Shown here one piece after another: positions 29,340 through 37,946 of a stretch of DNA of 64,000 nucleotides. How positions within the stretch are numbered: the first letter of the stretch is position 1; each line of letters opens with the position of its first letter. The position numbers and the translations under genes are program-made. The notes below the pieces were generated by a model. The model had not been told where the DNA came from. It was given only the letters and a program-made list of their open reading frames with translations, and searched no databases. This DNA comes from JALZKA01 sp963725035 (GTDB taxonomy: Bacteria; Actinomycetota; Thermoleophilia; Solirubrobacterales; 70-9), in contig CAVRWX010000010.1 of the NCBI GenBank assembly GCA_963725035.1, positions 1 to 64,000 on the forward strand. The letters run 5' to 3'.

Positions 29340-30242
29340 TTACGCCGCCTTCTCGAGCCATACCTCAAGCTGCATGCCAGAACTGGTGCGCTCCATGTAG
29401 AACTGCGCGAATGGGGCGAGCGCTCTGGGCAAGTACGTGTCGCCGACGTATCTCCGATGATGCGCAACTCGATACCCGGCACGAATCCCGTGTTGCGAGA
29501 ACGCCTCCAGCCTGAACTCATACAGGTGATAGGGCGGATGCATTGGGCTCAGATTTGCCACATAGTCCGACCTCTGCAGTCGATAAAGCCTATTAGCGAC
29601 CCGGGCGATTAGCCAGTCTGCCGAGGGGACTTCCAGATGAATCAAGCCGTTCGGCTTGAGCCACTCGGTAGCTGCGTACAGTGCGCCCGCCGGATCCTGT
29701 AGGTGCTCCAGGACGGCGCCGAACGTGACGAGGTCAAACGACTCCGGCGAAAAAGACGCGCTCTCGATTGAAGTCTCGACAAGATCTTTCGGCTCGATTC
29801 CGCCAAGCTCGATAGCTGCACGGCAAAACTGTCGTGAAGGCTCAATGCCCTGAACAACGAACCCCGCCGAGGCCAAGGCTCTCATCGCCTTACCCAGCCC
29901 CGCACCGATGTCGAGGGCTACTGGTGACGATGGGTTTGGACGTAGAGTTCGGAAAGTGTCGATCTGCTCTCTGAAGTAGTCCCTTCCAAATGCGAAGTAG
30001 CCTTCGCTCCAGTACTCCTTCGGATCGACGTCGTAATGCTGCGAAACGTCAAAGGGAATAGGCAGTGGATCAGGGAACACCAAGCCGCAGCGATCGCATT
30101 GCCGCACAGAAACGGTCACACCTGGGCTCCGGATGGGCCGAAGACCTTGCGAGCGATTGAGTCTGCGCCCGATCACTCGGCAGCGCTCAACGGGGTTCTC
30201 ACACATATTGCAATGTGCTGGCTCTAGAAATGAGTAGCGCAT
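29340..30242 (-). CDS. Zinc-finger class I methyltransferase
   Basis: 300 residues, intact. The N-terminus has two Cys pairs (PAHCNMCENPVERC and VRQCDRCGLVFPDP), followed by HYDVDPKEYWSEGYFAFGRDYF. The SAM domain is VALDIGAGLGKAMRALASAG (motif I), VQGIEPSRQFCRAA (motif II) and FDLVTFGAVLEHLQDPAGALYAATEWLKPNG. GAVLEHL and the late PPYHLYEFRLEAFSQHG (His/Glu/Phe segment) are typical of methyltransferases in polysaccharide loci. It is convergent with the Wzz-kinase gene. The start overlaps none of its neighbours; 13 bases separate it from the GT4 stop upstream. Confidence 0.8.
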   Translation of the reverse strand: MRYSFLEPAHCNMCENPVERCRVIGRRLNRSQGLRPIRSPGVTVSVRQCDRCGLVFPDPLPIPFDVSQHYDVDPKEYWSEGYFAFGRDYFREQIDTFRTLRPNPSSPVALDIGAGLGKAMRALASAGFVVQGIEPSRQFCRAAIELGGIEPKDLVETSIESASFSPESFDLVTFGAVLEHLQDPAGALYAATEWLKPNGLIHLEVPSADWLIARVANRLYRLQRSDYVANLSPMHPPYHLYEFRLEAFSQHGIRAGYRVAHHRRYVGDTYLPRALAPFAQFYMERTSSGMQLEVWLEKAA

Positions 30243-30255
30243 TCGCTCACGTGTT

Positions 30256-31445
30256 TCACCGTTCGTTTGCCCTTCCCGGGGGAGTGATCTCCTCGTAGAT
30301 AGACGCGATGTCGCTGAGAAGCCGCTCGATTGAGAATTTCCGAGAGCACGTGAGAACGGGCAGCAACACCCATCGTCCGTCGCTTGGGCGCGTCGGCCGC
30401 GAGAGCGGCAATCTCATGGCCAAGGGCCTCGCATCGCCGGGCGGGACGATTCGGCCCGACGTCGGGCGCGACCACTGCTGAAACGCCTCCAACATCGGTA
30501 GCGACTGGCGGGCCGGCCACCCGCGCCCGCCTCGATCAATGACACCGGCGTCCCTTCGTTGTCTGAACTCAGGACCGCAAAATCCGCAGCAGCGACAAGG
30601 TCGGTCAGGTCGCGGCGGTAGCCAAGGAAGCACACGTCGCTAGCGCAACCGAGAGAACGGGCGAGCTCTTCGAGATCGGCGCGCAGGTCCCCATCTCCCA
30701 CGATCGCGAGGCGGAGGTGGACCGCGCCGGCGTCGCGCGCGGCCGCGAAAGCGCGGAGGAGCACGTCGACCCGCTTGATGGGCACGAGGCGCCCGACGAA
30801 GAGCGCCAGGACGTCCTCAGGGCCTAGATCGAGCTCATCGCGGACCGAACCGCCCGGCTCGGGCGAAAGGGCCTCAAAGCGGCTCAGGTCGAGTCCCAGG
30901 GGAACTACCTGGAAACGATTTGCCGGCGCAACTCCGAGGCGAACGAGGTCGTCAACGGTCGCCTGGCTAACGCCGATGAGGACGTCGGAGCGGCGCGCGA
31001 GGAAGCGCTCTAGGTTCCGGTAGGCACGGGTTTTCGCGGGGCCGAAGTAGCCCTCGAGCACGTGGCCGTGGAACGTGTGGACGATGGCGGGGCGGGGCCG
31101 CACGGTAAGCGCAGCGCCCCTGCCGAGAAAGCCTGCCTTGGCCGTGTGGGTGTGGACGATGTGGGGCCTGAAGCTACGGATGATCCCGGCGAGCTTTCTG
31201 CCCGCGCGGATGTCGCGGAGGGGATCTATGGCCGGGCCGAGCTCGGGCAGGTAGATGTGATTTGCGCCCTCGGCATCGGCGCGCTCGGCCATCGACTCCT
31301 CGCCTTCTGCGACCGAGCCGTGAACCAGGAGCGTCTCGAAGCGCTCGGGGTCCATTCGGCGCCCGCTGAGCATCGTGGCCTGATGGGCAGGTCCCCCCAG
31401 ATTGAGCCGCGCGATGACGCGCAGGACGCGGATGCGCTCGGTCAG
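30256..31445 (-). CDS. Glycosyltransferase family 4 (frameshifts near 30430-30530; CTG start likely)
   Basis: The clear GT4 body includes IIRSFRPHIVHTHTAKAGFLGRGAALTVRPR, VHTFHGHVLEGYFGPAKTRAYRNLER, VSQATVDDLVRLGVAPANRFQVVPLGLDLSRFEAL and LFVGRLVPIKRVDVLLRAFA. The E-x7-E end, AADFAVLSSDNEGTPVSLIEAGAGGRPA, is split by slips and continues ATDVGGVSAVVAPDVG, RIVPPGDA and FSIERLLSDIASIYEEITPPG. The N-terminal strand RIRVLRVIARLNLGGPAHQATML is in frame upstream of the first ATG (31373), but only a CTG at 31445 could start it; that CTG overlaps the upstream TGA as CTGA, mirroring the ATGA couplings elsewhere. The motif HTFHGHVLEGYF resembles enzymes that add the second sugar to lipid-linked carriers. 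Confidence 0.8.
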
Positions 31446-32527
31446 CCTGAGGACTCCAGCAGCGGCTTCGAGTGCCTCGCCGGGCGCGTCGCAGCCTGCC
31501 CGTCAGCCGCCTGCTCTCGCATCTGCGGGGAGTGCCACCCCGGGGACTCAAGCAGCCAGAGCGCGCCAAGGCCAACCGCGACGTAGGCAAGGGTGGCCAC
31601 GGCGATCACCTCGGCCGAAGCCTGGTAGAGCGCGATGGCGAGGACCGCGAGCAGCGCTTGCCCGGCAGCCAGTGCCAGCGCGACGGCGCGAGCCGAGCCG
31701 AGCCGGCCGAGCAGGCGATGCGTCAGATGATCGCGCGCGCCACTCAGGACGGGGCGGCCGCGACGCCTTCGGGAGATCACGACGAGGGTGGTGTCCAGGA
31801 TCACGAGACCTGCCAGCGGCACAACGGCAGGGAGCGCCCACCCGCTCAGCTCGCCCTGGGGGAGTGCCATGACCCCGCCGGCGATGAGGAAACCGATGGG
31901 CATGCTGCCGCCGTCGCCCAGGAAGATCCGGGAGGGGCGCGACAGATTGAAGACGAGGAACACACCGCACGCCGCCGAGAGGGCCAGCATCAACTCGGCG
32001 AGCGGCCAGACCTCCTCCACCGCCGCGAGAAGGCCGACGCCGAGGGCTGCGACCGCGCCGGTCACGGCGGTCGCGCCGTCGAGGTTGTCCATGAGGTTGA
32101 AGGCGTTGACGACGCCGATCACCCAGAGCACGGTCACGGCGACGTCGACTCCCGCGCCGGCGCCGAACTCCCAATGAACGCCGGATGCATAGAGCGCGAT
32201 CGCGGCAAGGCCCTGCGCAACGAGTCGCGGGCCTACCGGCAGGCCCACCCTGTCGTCCAGCGTCCCGAGGGCGCACAGCGCCAGCGTGACGAGAAACAGG
32301 GTGTCGTAGTCCGGAAACGCCCGGCTAAAGGCGGCGGCAACGAGAACCACTGAGCCGATGACCGCTGCCCCGCCGAGGTAGGGCGTGGAACGACCGTGGG
32401 TCTTGTAGCCAATCGGATGGTCGAGCGTGTTGGTCCGAACGGCGAGGAACCGCGCCACCGGCACCGCGGCAAGGGTGATCAGGGCCGCGATGGCCGCGGC
32501 GGCAACGAGCTGAAGCTCCTGCGACAT
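31442..32527 (-). CDS. WecA/TagO/MraY-like undecaprenyl-phosphate phosphosugar transferase
   Basis: 361 residues with ten or more membrane helices. Hallmarks of the polyprenyl-phosphate N-acetylhexosamine-1-phosphate transferase family are in order: GYKTHGRSTPYLGG (N-terminal loop), LGTLDDRVGLPVGPRL (DD metal site), NAFNLMDNLDGATA, SRIFLGDGGSMPIGF and the His-rich DHLTHRLLGRLG loop near the C-terminus. It transfers a sugar-1-phosphate from a UDP-sugar to undecaprenyl phosphate and so starts the lipid-linked oligosaccharide. It lies 4 bases after the epimerase gene and is coupled to the GT4 downstream. HxxH pattern suggests a WecA/TagO-type enzyme rather than true MraY. Confidence 0.85.
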   Translation of the reverse strand: MSQELQLVAAAAIAALITLAAVPVARFLAVRTNTLDHPIGYKTHGRSTPYLGGAAVIGSVVLVAAAFSRAFPDYDTLFLVTLALCALGTLDDRVGLPVGPRLVAQGLAAIALYASGVHWEFGAGAGVDVAVTVLWVIGVVNAFNLMDNLDGATAVTGAVAALGVGLLAAVEEVWPLAELMLALSAACGVFLVFNLSRPSRIFLGDGGSMPIGFLIAGGVMALPQGELSGWALPAVVPLAGLVILDTTLVVISRRRRGRPVLSGARDHLTHRLLGRLGSARAVALALAAGQALLAVLAIALYQASAEVIAVATLAYVAVGLGALWLLESPGWHSPQMREQAADGQAATRPARHSKPLLESSG

Positions 32528-32531
32528 GCCC

Positions 32532-33545
32532 TTACGCCGGTAGGTGGTCGATGACGATCTCGCCCGGCTCGACGTCGACAGTGGGATGGTGAGCGCGCTG
32601 CCAGGCAGCGACGTCGTCGATCGCGTCGTCGATCGTGAGCTTCGGGCGCCAGCCGGTCAACTCCTCGAGCGCGGTGGTGTCTGGCTTGCGCCGGCCAAGC
32701 TCCTCGAAGCCGTCTTCGTAGGCCTCGTCGAAGGGGACGTAGGTGAGCGCGGAGGTCGATTCGCAGCGCTCGATGACCTTCTGGGCGAGCTCTGAGATCG
32801 TGATCTCCATGGTCGCTCCGACGTTGAAAACCTCGCCGATGGCGTCCGGCTGCTCCCAGAGGGCGAGGATCGCGGCGACGGAGTCGAAGACGTGGGCGAA
32901 GCAGCGCGACTGCGTGCCGTCTCCGAATACGGTCAAGTCATCTTCGGCGAGGGCCTGGCGGACGAAGTTCGGGACGACCATGCCGTAGGCGCCGGTCTGC
33001 CGTGGGCCCACCGTGTTGAAGAGCCGCACCACGATCATCTCGGCGTTCTGCTCGCGCGCGTAGCCGTAGGCGATCATCTCGCCGAAGACCTTGGCCGTCG
33101 CATACGACCAGCGGCCCTTCTGGGCGCTCCCGAGGAGGCGATCCGACTCCTCCGTGAGGGAGCCCACGCTGTCCTTGCCGTAGATCTCCGAAGTGGAGGT
33201 GTAGAGGAGGCGGACGCCGTTTCGGGCGGCCGACTCGGCGACGATGTCGCAGCCGCGCACGTTCTTGAGGAGGGATTCGAGCGGGCGCTCACAGATCAGC
33301 TGCACCCCGACCGCGGAGGCGAGATGAAAGCACCCATCGACCTGCCCCATGAGCCAGTCGACCTGCGTCGCGTCGTTGGTCGAGCCCTCGACGAACGAGG
33401 CGCCGCGATCGAGCAAGTGCTCGACGTTGCGCAGGTGCCCGGTCGAGAGGTCGTCCAGGATCACGACCTCGTCGCCGCGCTCCACGAGCGCGTCGGCGAG
33501 GTGGCTCCCAATGAATCCTGCGCCCCCCGTGATCAGATAGCGAAT
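32532..33545 (-). CDS. NAD-dependent nucleotide-sugar epimerase/dehydratase (ATT start likely)
   Basis: SDR-extended fold: RYLITGGAGFIGSHLADALVERGDEVVILDDLSTG (NAD-binding GGAGFIG), LLYTSTSEIYGKD and SYATAKVFGEMIAYGYAREQ, with the catalytic Y-x3-K. LFNTVGPRQTGAYGMVVPNFVRQAL and FGDGTQSRCFAHVFDSVAAI match UDP-glucuronate decarboxylase/GalE relatives. The protein family normally begins MRYLITGG; here that position is ATT (33545), six bases after a perfect GGAGGA. No ATG lies between it and a far upstream stop; the nearest in-frame alternative is a TTG about 45 bases up. So an ATT start or a base-call error is the best reading. Supplies a nucleotide sugar for the locus. Confidence 0.8.
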   Translation of the reverse strand: MRYLITGGAGFIGSHLADALVERGDEVVILDDLSTGHLRNVEHLLDRGASFVEGSTNDATQVDWLMGQVDGCFHLASAVGVQLICERPLESLLKNVRGCDIVAESAARNGVRLLYTSTSEIYGKDSVGSLTEESDRLLGSAQKGRWSYATAKVFGEMIAYGYAREQNAEMIVVRLFNTVGPRQTGAYGMVVPNFVRQALAEDDLTVFGDGTQSRCFAHVFDSVAAILALWEQPDAIGEVFNVGATMEITISELAQKVIERCESTSALTYVPFDEAYEDGFEELGRRKPDTTALEELTGWRPKLTIDDAIDDVAAWQRAHHPTVDVEPGEIVIDHLPA

Positions 33546-33720
33546 AATTCTTCCTCCGAGAAACCGTTTGTCGGTGACACCCAAGTCCCCAGCGTGCGGT
33601 GAGAGCCTATGGCATTGGCGTGCCCAAATGCAACCCAGGGGTGAACGCCTGACTTCTTCCAACTGCCACGGAGAGGGAACAGCAACACGGGACGTGGGTA
33701 AGCGGTTTACGCTGGAGCCC

Positions 33721-34695
33721 GTGCACGACGAAAACAGCCTGCTTGTTGCGGGAAACGGGGCTGGCGAAAGGGAGCTGGCGATGCGCTCGCTCCAGCTCGA
33801 CTCGCTTACCAGCGAGGTCACTCAGGCGCTGTCCCGAGACGGGATCCGCTCGATCCTTCTAAAGGGCCGGGCGATCGAGGCGTGGCTCTATGAGAGCGTC
33901 GGCCCGAGGCCCTCCGGCGACGTCGATCTGCTGGTCAATCCGGCCGAGATAGCAAGAGCCGAGTTCGTTCTCGTAAGGCTGGGATTCAAGACGGGACAAC
34001 GGGGCTGGCGCGACGTTTCGCGCTCGTGGTCGCGCAACGCGGGCGAGGTCGTCGATCTGCATAGCTCGCTCTTCGGCTTTTATGCGGAACCGCTGGACGT
34101 CTGGGATGGTCTCACCGCGGCTACGGACGAGATCATGATCGGCGGTAGGTCCATCGAGACGCTCGGGGTGGTCGCCAGGTCACTCCATGTTGCGACCCAT
34201 GCCGCTCAGCATGGATTTGAGCGCGCCGTGAAACCACGGGCAGATCTTGAGCTTGCGCTCGACCAGCTCGATTCGGCCGTGTGGGGTAGCGCCGCAACGC
34301 TCGCCGCAGAGCTCGACGCGCTCTCGGCTTTCGGTGCTGGGTTGCGCATGAACGAAGCCGGCGCGGCACTGGCGGCGTCACTGGACCTCCCACCGACACG
34401 CTCTTTGACCGTTCATCTCCATTCGGCCGGCGCAGCGCCGATGGTGTTGGGCGTGGAGTCGCTGATGGCTACGCCGGGCCTGTCCCGAAAGGCGAGCTTT
34501 GCCATTCGCAAGGCATTCCCGTCGAGCTCCCACTTGCGAGCGCACTCTCAGGTGGCGAGAAGGGGCCCGCTGGGCCTGGCGATCGCCCGGGTGTGGCATC
34601 CCGTTGCGCTCGCCCTGCGCCTACCGGCCGCGTTCGCCTCGTGGCGCAGGGCCAAGGCGGACCTTGAGCGGCCACAGGACCCTCAGGAGGAGTAG
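33721..34695 (+). CDS. Nucleotidyltransferase family protein (NTP_transf_5-like) of the RiPP cluster
   Basis: The GTG at 33721 (VHDENSLLVAG) is preferred to a farther ATG because a GGAG lies just before it; 325 residues. The key motif SILLKGRAIEAWLYESVGPRPSGDVDLLV (residues ~44-72) has the G and D-x-D of the polymerase-beta nucleotidyltransferase fold, and the neighbouring S-L-H-V-A-T-H-A-A-Q-H pattern is typical of the uncharacterised NTP_transf_5 family. This family is known from RiPP clusters that also carry HPr-like kinases, as here. It is divergent from the epimerase and converges on the B2-GT2 gene, with 75 bases of overlap at the 3' ends. The target is not known. Confidence 0.7.
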   Translation: MHDENSLLVAGNGAGERELAMRSLQLDSLTSEVTQALSRDGIRSILLKGRAIEAWLYESVGPRPSGDVDLLVNPAEIARAEFVLVRLGFKTGQRGWRDVSRSWSRNAGEVVDLHSSLFGFYAEPLDVWDGLTAATDEIMIGGRSIETLGVVARSLHVATHAAQHGFERAVKPRADLELALDQLDSAVWGSAATLAAELDALSAFGAGLRMNEAGAALAASLDLPPTRSLTVHLHSAGAAPMVLGVESLMATPGLSRKASFAIRKAFPSSSHLRAHSQVARRGPLGLAIARVWHPVALALRLPAAFASWRRAKADLERPQDPQEE

Positions 34696-35862
34696 CTGCC
34701 CGAGCCCGATGGCGGGAATTGCCATCCGCATCCACGCTGGCGCGGCAGGGTCGTCGCGGAGGCGCTGCCGCACACCCGCCGCCCCCTTGGGCAGGTAGCC
34801 GCTCGAGCGCGGGTCGGCCCATCCCGATGCCGCGGGATGGCGCCTATATATGAGGCCGGGCTCCTCGAGGATGCGAACTCCGCGTAGGGCCAACGACAGC
34901 CCCAGAACCCAGTCCTCACCACCGTCCGTGTCGTCGTAGGCATGGGCCGAGACGGAGCCGGTCCGGATCAGGGTCGCGCCCTGGGTCGAATAGAGGGGCC
35001 AGACCGCGTCGGCGAGCGCGAAGGTGCGGCGCAGACGAGAGAGGCGCGGCACGAAAGGGCGCGGTACCGAGTGACGTCCGGCCGGCTCGGCCGTGCCCAC
35101 CTCACCTTCGAGGATCGACATCCCGCACGCGGCGCACTCGGGCAACGCGTCCAGCTGCGACTCGAGCCGTGCCAGCGAGCCGTCCAGCAAGAGGTCGTCG
35201 GCGTCGAGGAAGAGGACGAACTCCGTGGTCACGTGGCGCAGCCCGAGGTTCCGGGCGGCGCCGCGGCTGAGGCGCTCCGCGCTGGAAACCACGGCCACGT
35301 CCTCGATTGAAGGCAGCGGAGTTGCCGAGGCATTGTCGACGACTACGACTCGGGCTTCGCGCGCCTGGGAGCGGACGCTCGCGACGGCGTCTTGCAGGAG
35401 CTCCACGTAAGGCTCGTCCCACGCCGCGATCACGACGGTCGTGCGGGGCTCGCCCTCGCCCGCCTGCGAGGAAGCCGGGCCGCCCGCGCGCCCCGCCGGA
35501 TAGCGGGTCAGCTCGGCGAAGTCACCGGGATCCTCGCCGTCGAGCCAGGCGTGCGCTTCGAACCGATCGGTGGGGCCGCGCACTCCCACGACGATGTCGC
35601 GGTCGGATCCGGCCGCGGAATGCCACGCCTGCATGACGAGCGTCCGCTCGAGGCACGAGCGCCGCGTGACGCGCAGCACCCCCTCGACGGCGCGCCTTCC
35701 CGAAGCCGGCGCGGGCACGGGCGGCAGCTGCGGCGGGGCGTCCATGCCACGCCCCCGGAGGTGTCCGCGGGCGTGCCTGCCGGCCGACAATCCCCATAGC
35801 GCGGCCTGAGCCGCCCTGATCGCGCGGCTCACGGCGCCGCCGGGGCGTTGGTCGCGATCCAT
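34621..35862 (-). CDS. Lasso peptide leader peptidase (B2) fused to a GT2 glycosyltransferase
   Basis: 413 residues from ATG 35862 in one open frame. Residues ~15-125 match the lasso B2 (transglutaminase-like) protease: GVLRVTRRSCLERTLVMQAWHSAAG (Cys70), IVVGVRGPTDRFEAHAWLDGED (His104) and GDFAELTR (Asp114), the Cys-His-Asp triad in the right order and spacing. Residues ~140-400 are a GT2: TTVVIAAWDEPYVELLQDAVASVR, ARVVVVDNAS, EFVLFLDADDLLLDGSLARL (DADD) and a GEDWVLGLSLALRG region; the end has one amphipathic or membrane helix (IPAIGLGQLLLLRVLWPL). B2 cuts the leader from the precursor; the GT2 may glycosylate the product or a neighbouring substrate. No internal stop or start separates the parts. 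Confidence 0.75.
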   Translation of the reverse strand: MDRDQRPGGAVSRAIRAAQAALWGLSAGRHARGHLRGRGMDAPPQLPPVPAPASGRRAVEGVLRVTRRSCLERTLVMQAWHSAAGSDRDIVVGVRGPTDRFEAHAWLDGEDPGDFAELTRYPAGRAGGPASSQAGEGEPRTTVVIAAWDEPYVELLQDAVASVRSQAREARVVVVDNASATPLPSIEDVAVVSSAERLSRGAARNLGLRHVTTEFVLFLDADDLLLDGSLARLESQLDALPECAACGMSILEGEVGTAEPAGRHSVPRPFVPRLSRLRRTFALADAVWPLYSTQGATLIRTGSVSAHAYDDTDGGEDWVLGLSLALRGVRILEEPGLIYRRHPAASGWADPRSSGYLPKGAAGVRQRLRDDPAAPAWMRMAIPAIGLGQLLLLRVLWPLKVRLGPAPRGERGR

Positions 35863-35914
35863 CGCGGCCAGCGTACCCGCCGGATGCGGCCTCTCGGGCG
35901 CATAGTGTTGGGCC

Positions 35915-36670
35915 ATGTCCGAGGACGGCATCCGCGCTCGCGGGCTGGTCAAACGCTTTGGAACGGTCGTCGCACTGGCGGGGGTCGATCTCGACGTCGC
36001 TCGCGGCGAGATCGTCTCCGTCCTGGGCCCCAACGGTGCGGGCAAGAGCACTCTGTTGCGCATCTTGGGCAGCACCGTGATCGCCGATGAAGGATCCGCG
36101 ACAATGGCCGGCGTCTCGATCGCCGAGGACTCGGCCGAGGCCCGCCGCCGCGTGGGCCTGTCGATCGGCGACGAGCGCTCGCTCTACTGGCGGCTGAGCG
36201 GCCGGCAGAACCTCGATTTCTTCGCGGCGCTCCACAGCGTGGGCGCCGGCCGCTCGAAGGACCGGGTGAACGCGCTGCTCGAGGCGGTTGGACTGGTGGA
36301 CGCCGCCGACCGGCCGGTCCGCAACTACTCCTCGGGAATGAGGGCGCGGCTGGCGCTCGCCCGCGCGATGCTGGGCGAGCCGCCGCTCCTCCTGCTCGAC
36401 GAGCCGACCGGGAGCCTGGATCCCCTGGCCGCCGCGCGGTTTCGCGAAACGATGGTCGCCCTGACCCGCGACCGGGGCACCGCGATCCTGCTGGCGACCC
36501 ACGACCTCCACGAGGCCGTTGAGGTCTCGGACCGGGTGGTTGTTCTGTCGGCCGGGTCCATCGTGCTCGAGGAGACGACCGCCGGCATGGACGCCGCGAG
36601 GCTCGAGCAGGCGTTCCTGGCCGCGGTCTCGGCGCAGCCCGCGGAGTACCCCTCAGGGGAGGCGCCATGA
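35915..36670 (+). CDS. ABC transporter ATPase (ABC-2 exporter)
   Basis: 251 residues. All nucleotide-binding motifs are present: Walker A LGPNGAGKSTLLRI, Q-loop region, signature YSSGMRARLALARAML and Walker B LLLLDEPTGSLDPLAA, ending in THDLHEAVEVSDRVVVLSAG. It lies 52 bases from the divergent B2-GT2 start, so the two could share a regulatory region, and overlaps the permease gene by four bases. Such pairs export drugs, peptides or polysaccharides. The position inside the lasso-type cluster suggests export of the modified peptide, but a glycan substrate is possible. Confidence 0.85.
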   Translation: MSEDGIRARGLVKRFGTVVALAGVDLDVARGEIVSVLGPNGAGKSTLLRILGSTVIADEGSATMAGVSIAEDSAEARRRVGLSIGDERSLYWRLSGRQNLDFFAALHSVGAGRSKDRVNALLEAVGLVDAADRPVRNYSSGMRARLALARAMLGEPPLLLLDEPTGSLDPLAAARFRETMVALTRDRGTAILLATHDLHEAVEVSDRVVVLSAGSIVLEETTAGMDAARLEQAFLAAVSAQPAEYPSGEAP

Positions 36671-37476
36671 GCCGGCTGGCGGTGACGGCCGCTTTCATCC
36701 GCCGCGACTGGCAGACCGACCTGTCCTACCGTGCCGCATTCGGGCTGGAGCTCGCGGGCTTGATCCTTGGCCTCGCGATCTTCTTCTACCTCGGGCGGGT
36801 GATCGACAACCGCGAGTTCTCGGCCGATCAGGGCCTCGACGGCGGCTACTTCGGTTTCGTCGCGATCGGCCTGGCGCTGTTCCAGATCATCCGGGCCAGC
36901 CTGGCCTCCTTCTCGCGAAAGCTTCGCGACGAGCAAACGACCGGCACGTTCGAGGCGCTGCTGGCGACGCCCGCGAGCCCGTCCCTGATCATCCTGGCGA
37001 GCGCCGCGTACGACCTCATACGGGCGACCGTGACCGGCGTGGTCCTGATCGGGATCGCGGTCGTCGTGTTCGGCCTCTCGCTCGAGCCCGACCTTCCGGA
37101 CCTGGGACTTGCGCTGCTCGCCCTGGCCGGATGCATCGGCCTCTTCGTCTCGCTCGGAGTGGCGGTCGCGGCGTTCACCGTCGTCTACAAGCGGGCCATC
37201 GGCCTGCTGGGGATCATCCTCAGCGGGCTTGCGCTCCTGGGCGGCGTCTACTTCCCGATCTCGGTCTTTCCGGGCGCGATCGAGGCGGTGGCAGAGGCAC
37301 TTCCCTTCACCTGGGGCCTCGACACCGTGCGGTCGGGCCTTTTGGGCGGGTCCGTCGAGGCCGAGAAGCTGATCGGTCTCTGGGTGTCGGTCGCGGTGCT
37401 GGTGCCGCTCGCGCTGCTCCTCTTCGGCGCCTCGGTGCGCCGCGCCAGGCGGGCGGGGACGCTCGCGCAGTACTAG
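36667..37476 (+). CDS. ABC-2 type transporter permease
   Basis: 269 residues with six membrane helices (LELAGLILGLAIFFYLG, FGFVAIGLALFQIIRA, TVTGVVLIGIAVVVFGL, LGLALLALAGCIGLFVSLGVAVAAFTVVY, LGIILSGLALLGGVYFPISVFP, SVAVLVPLALLLFGASV). GVYFPISVFP followed by ALPFTWGLDTVRSGLLGG is the ABC2_membrane C-terminal signature of drug and polysaccharide exporters. It is translationally coupled to the ATPase and converges on the PqqD-like gene 10 bases further on. Confidence 0.85.
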   Translation: MSRLAVTAAFIRRDWQTDLSYRAAFGLELAGLILGLAIFFYLGRVIDNREFSADQGLDGGYFGFVAIGLALFQIIRASLASFSRKLRDEQTTGTFEALLATPASPSLIILASAAYDLIRATVTGVVLIGIAVVVFGLSLEPDLPDLGLALLALAGCIGLFVSLGVAVAAFTVVYKRAIGLLGIILSGLALLGGVYFPISVFPGAIEAVAEALPFTWGLDTVRSGLLGGSVEAEKLIGLWVSVAVLVPLALLLFGASVRRARRAGTLAQY

Positions 37477-37486
37477 CGGCGCTGGA

Positions 37487-37753
37487 TCACTCGTCGAGCA
37501 GGCCGTGCTCGGCCAGCTCCGCAAGGAAGCGCTCGACGTCCGCGGATGCGACCTCGGCGCTGATCCCGGCCTCGTCGCTGAGGCGGGTCACCAGCTCGTC
37601 ACGGCTCGCGCCCTCCACCAGGGCAGGCCACAAGAGGGCTCCGCTGGGGTTGATCGCGAGATAGACGGACCGGCGCAGGTCGAGCGCGACGATCTCACCG
37701 TCGACCTCGCGCCACTCGAGCGCGTCAGCGCGGACCCGCAAAGGCTCGGTCAT
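37487..37753 (-). CDS. PqqD-like RiPP recognition protein (lasso B1)
   Basis: 88 residues. The winged-helix RRE pattern is complete: VRADALEWREVDGEIVALDLRRSVYLAINPSGALLWPALVEGASRDELVTRL, then VASADVERFLAELAEHGLLDE. The sequence from residue 11 to 40 forms the three beta-strands that bind leader peptide, and LNxSGxLLW is the family signature. In lasso clusters the free-standing PqqD-like protein binds the Y-x2-P...G leader motif and presents the precursor to the B2 protease. It starts inside the 3' end of the precursor frame, and its ATG is also overlapped by a TGA in a second frame. Confidence 0.8.
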   Translation of the reverse strand: MTEPLRVRADALEWREVDGEIVALDLRRSVYLAINPSGALLWPALVEGASRDELVTRLSDEAGISAEVASADVERFLAELAEHGLLDE

Positions 37754-37946
37754 CGCGGGCCGACTCGGGCCTGGGCGCTAGGACTGTGATGCCGTCGTTG
37801 AGAAGCTCGTCAGCAGGAGCAGTGCCCTGCTTGGTGAGGTCGGCCAGCGTGCCTAGAACCGTCACGGCCGGCGCGACGTAGCCGCCGTCCGCACCGGACC
37901 CTTGGTCCTCGTGCGGGAACTCTTCCTGGCTGCCGTTGCTTCCCAT
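37725..37946 (-). CDS. Candidate lasso precursor peptide
   Basis: 73 residues from ATG 37946, preceded by GAGGG five bases upstream. The leader is acidic and Gly/Ser-rich; residues 23-38 read YVAPAVTVLGTLADLT, which fits the lasso leader pattern Y-x2-P-x-L-x3-G-x5-T (with Val for Leu). The candidate core starts at Gly41 (GTAPADELLNDG...), with Glu47 as core position 7 and Asp46 as position 6, giving a possible seven-residue macrolactam ring. The tail to the TGA at 37725 is unusually long (33 residues in total). A single-base slip would end it instead at a TGA at 37750 overlapping the start of the PqqD-like gene. It is also in frame with the cyclase upstream. Confidence 0.6.
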   Translation of the reverse strand: MGSNGSQEEFPHEDQGSGADGGYVAPAVTVLGTLADLTKQGTAPADELLNDGITVLAPRPESARDDRAFAGPR

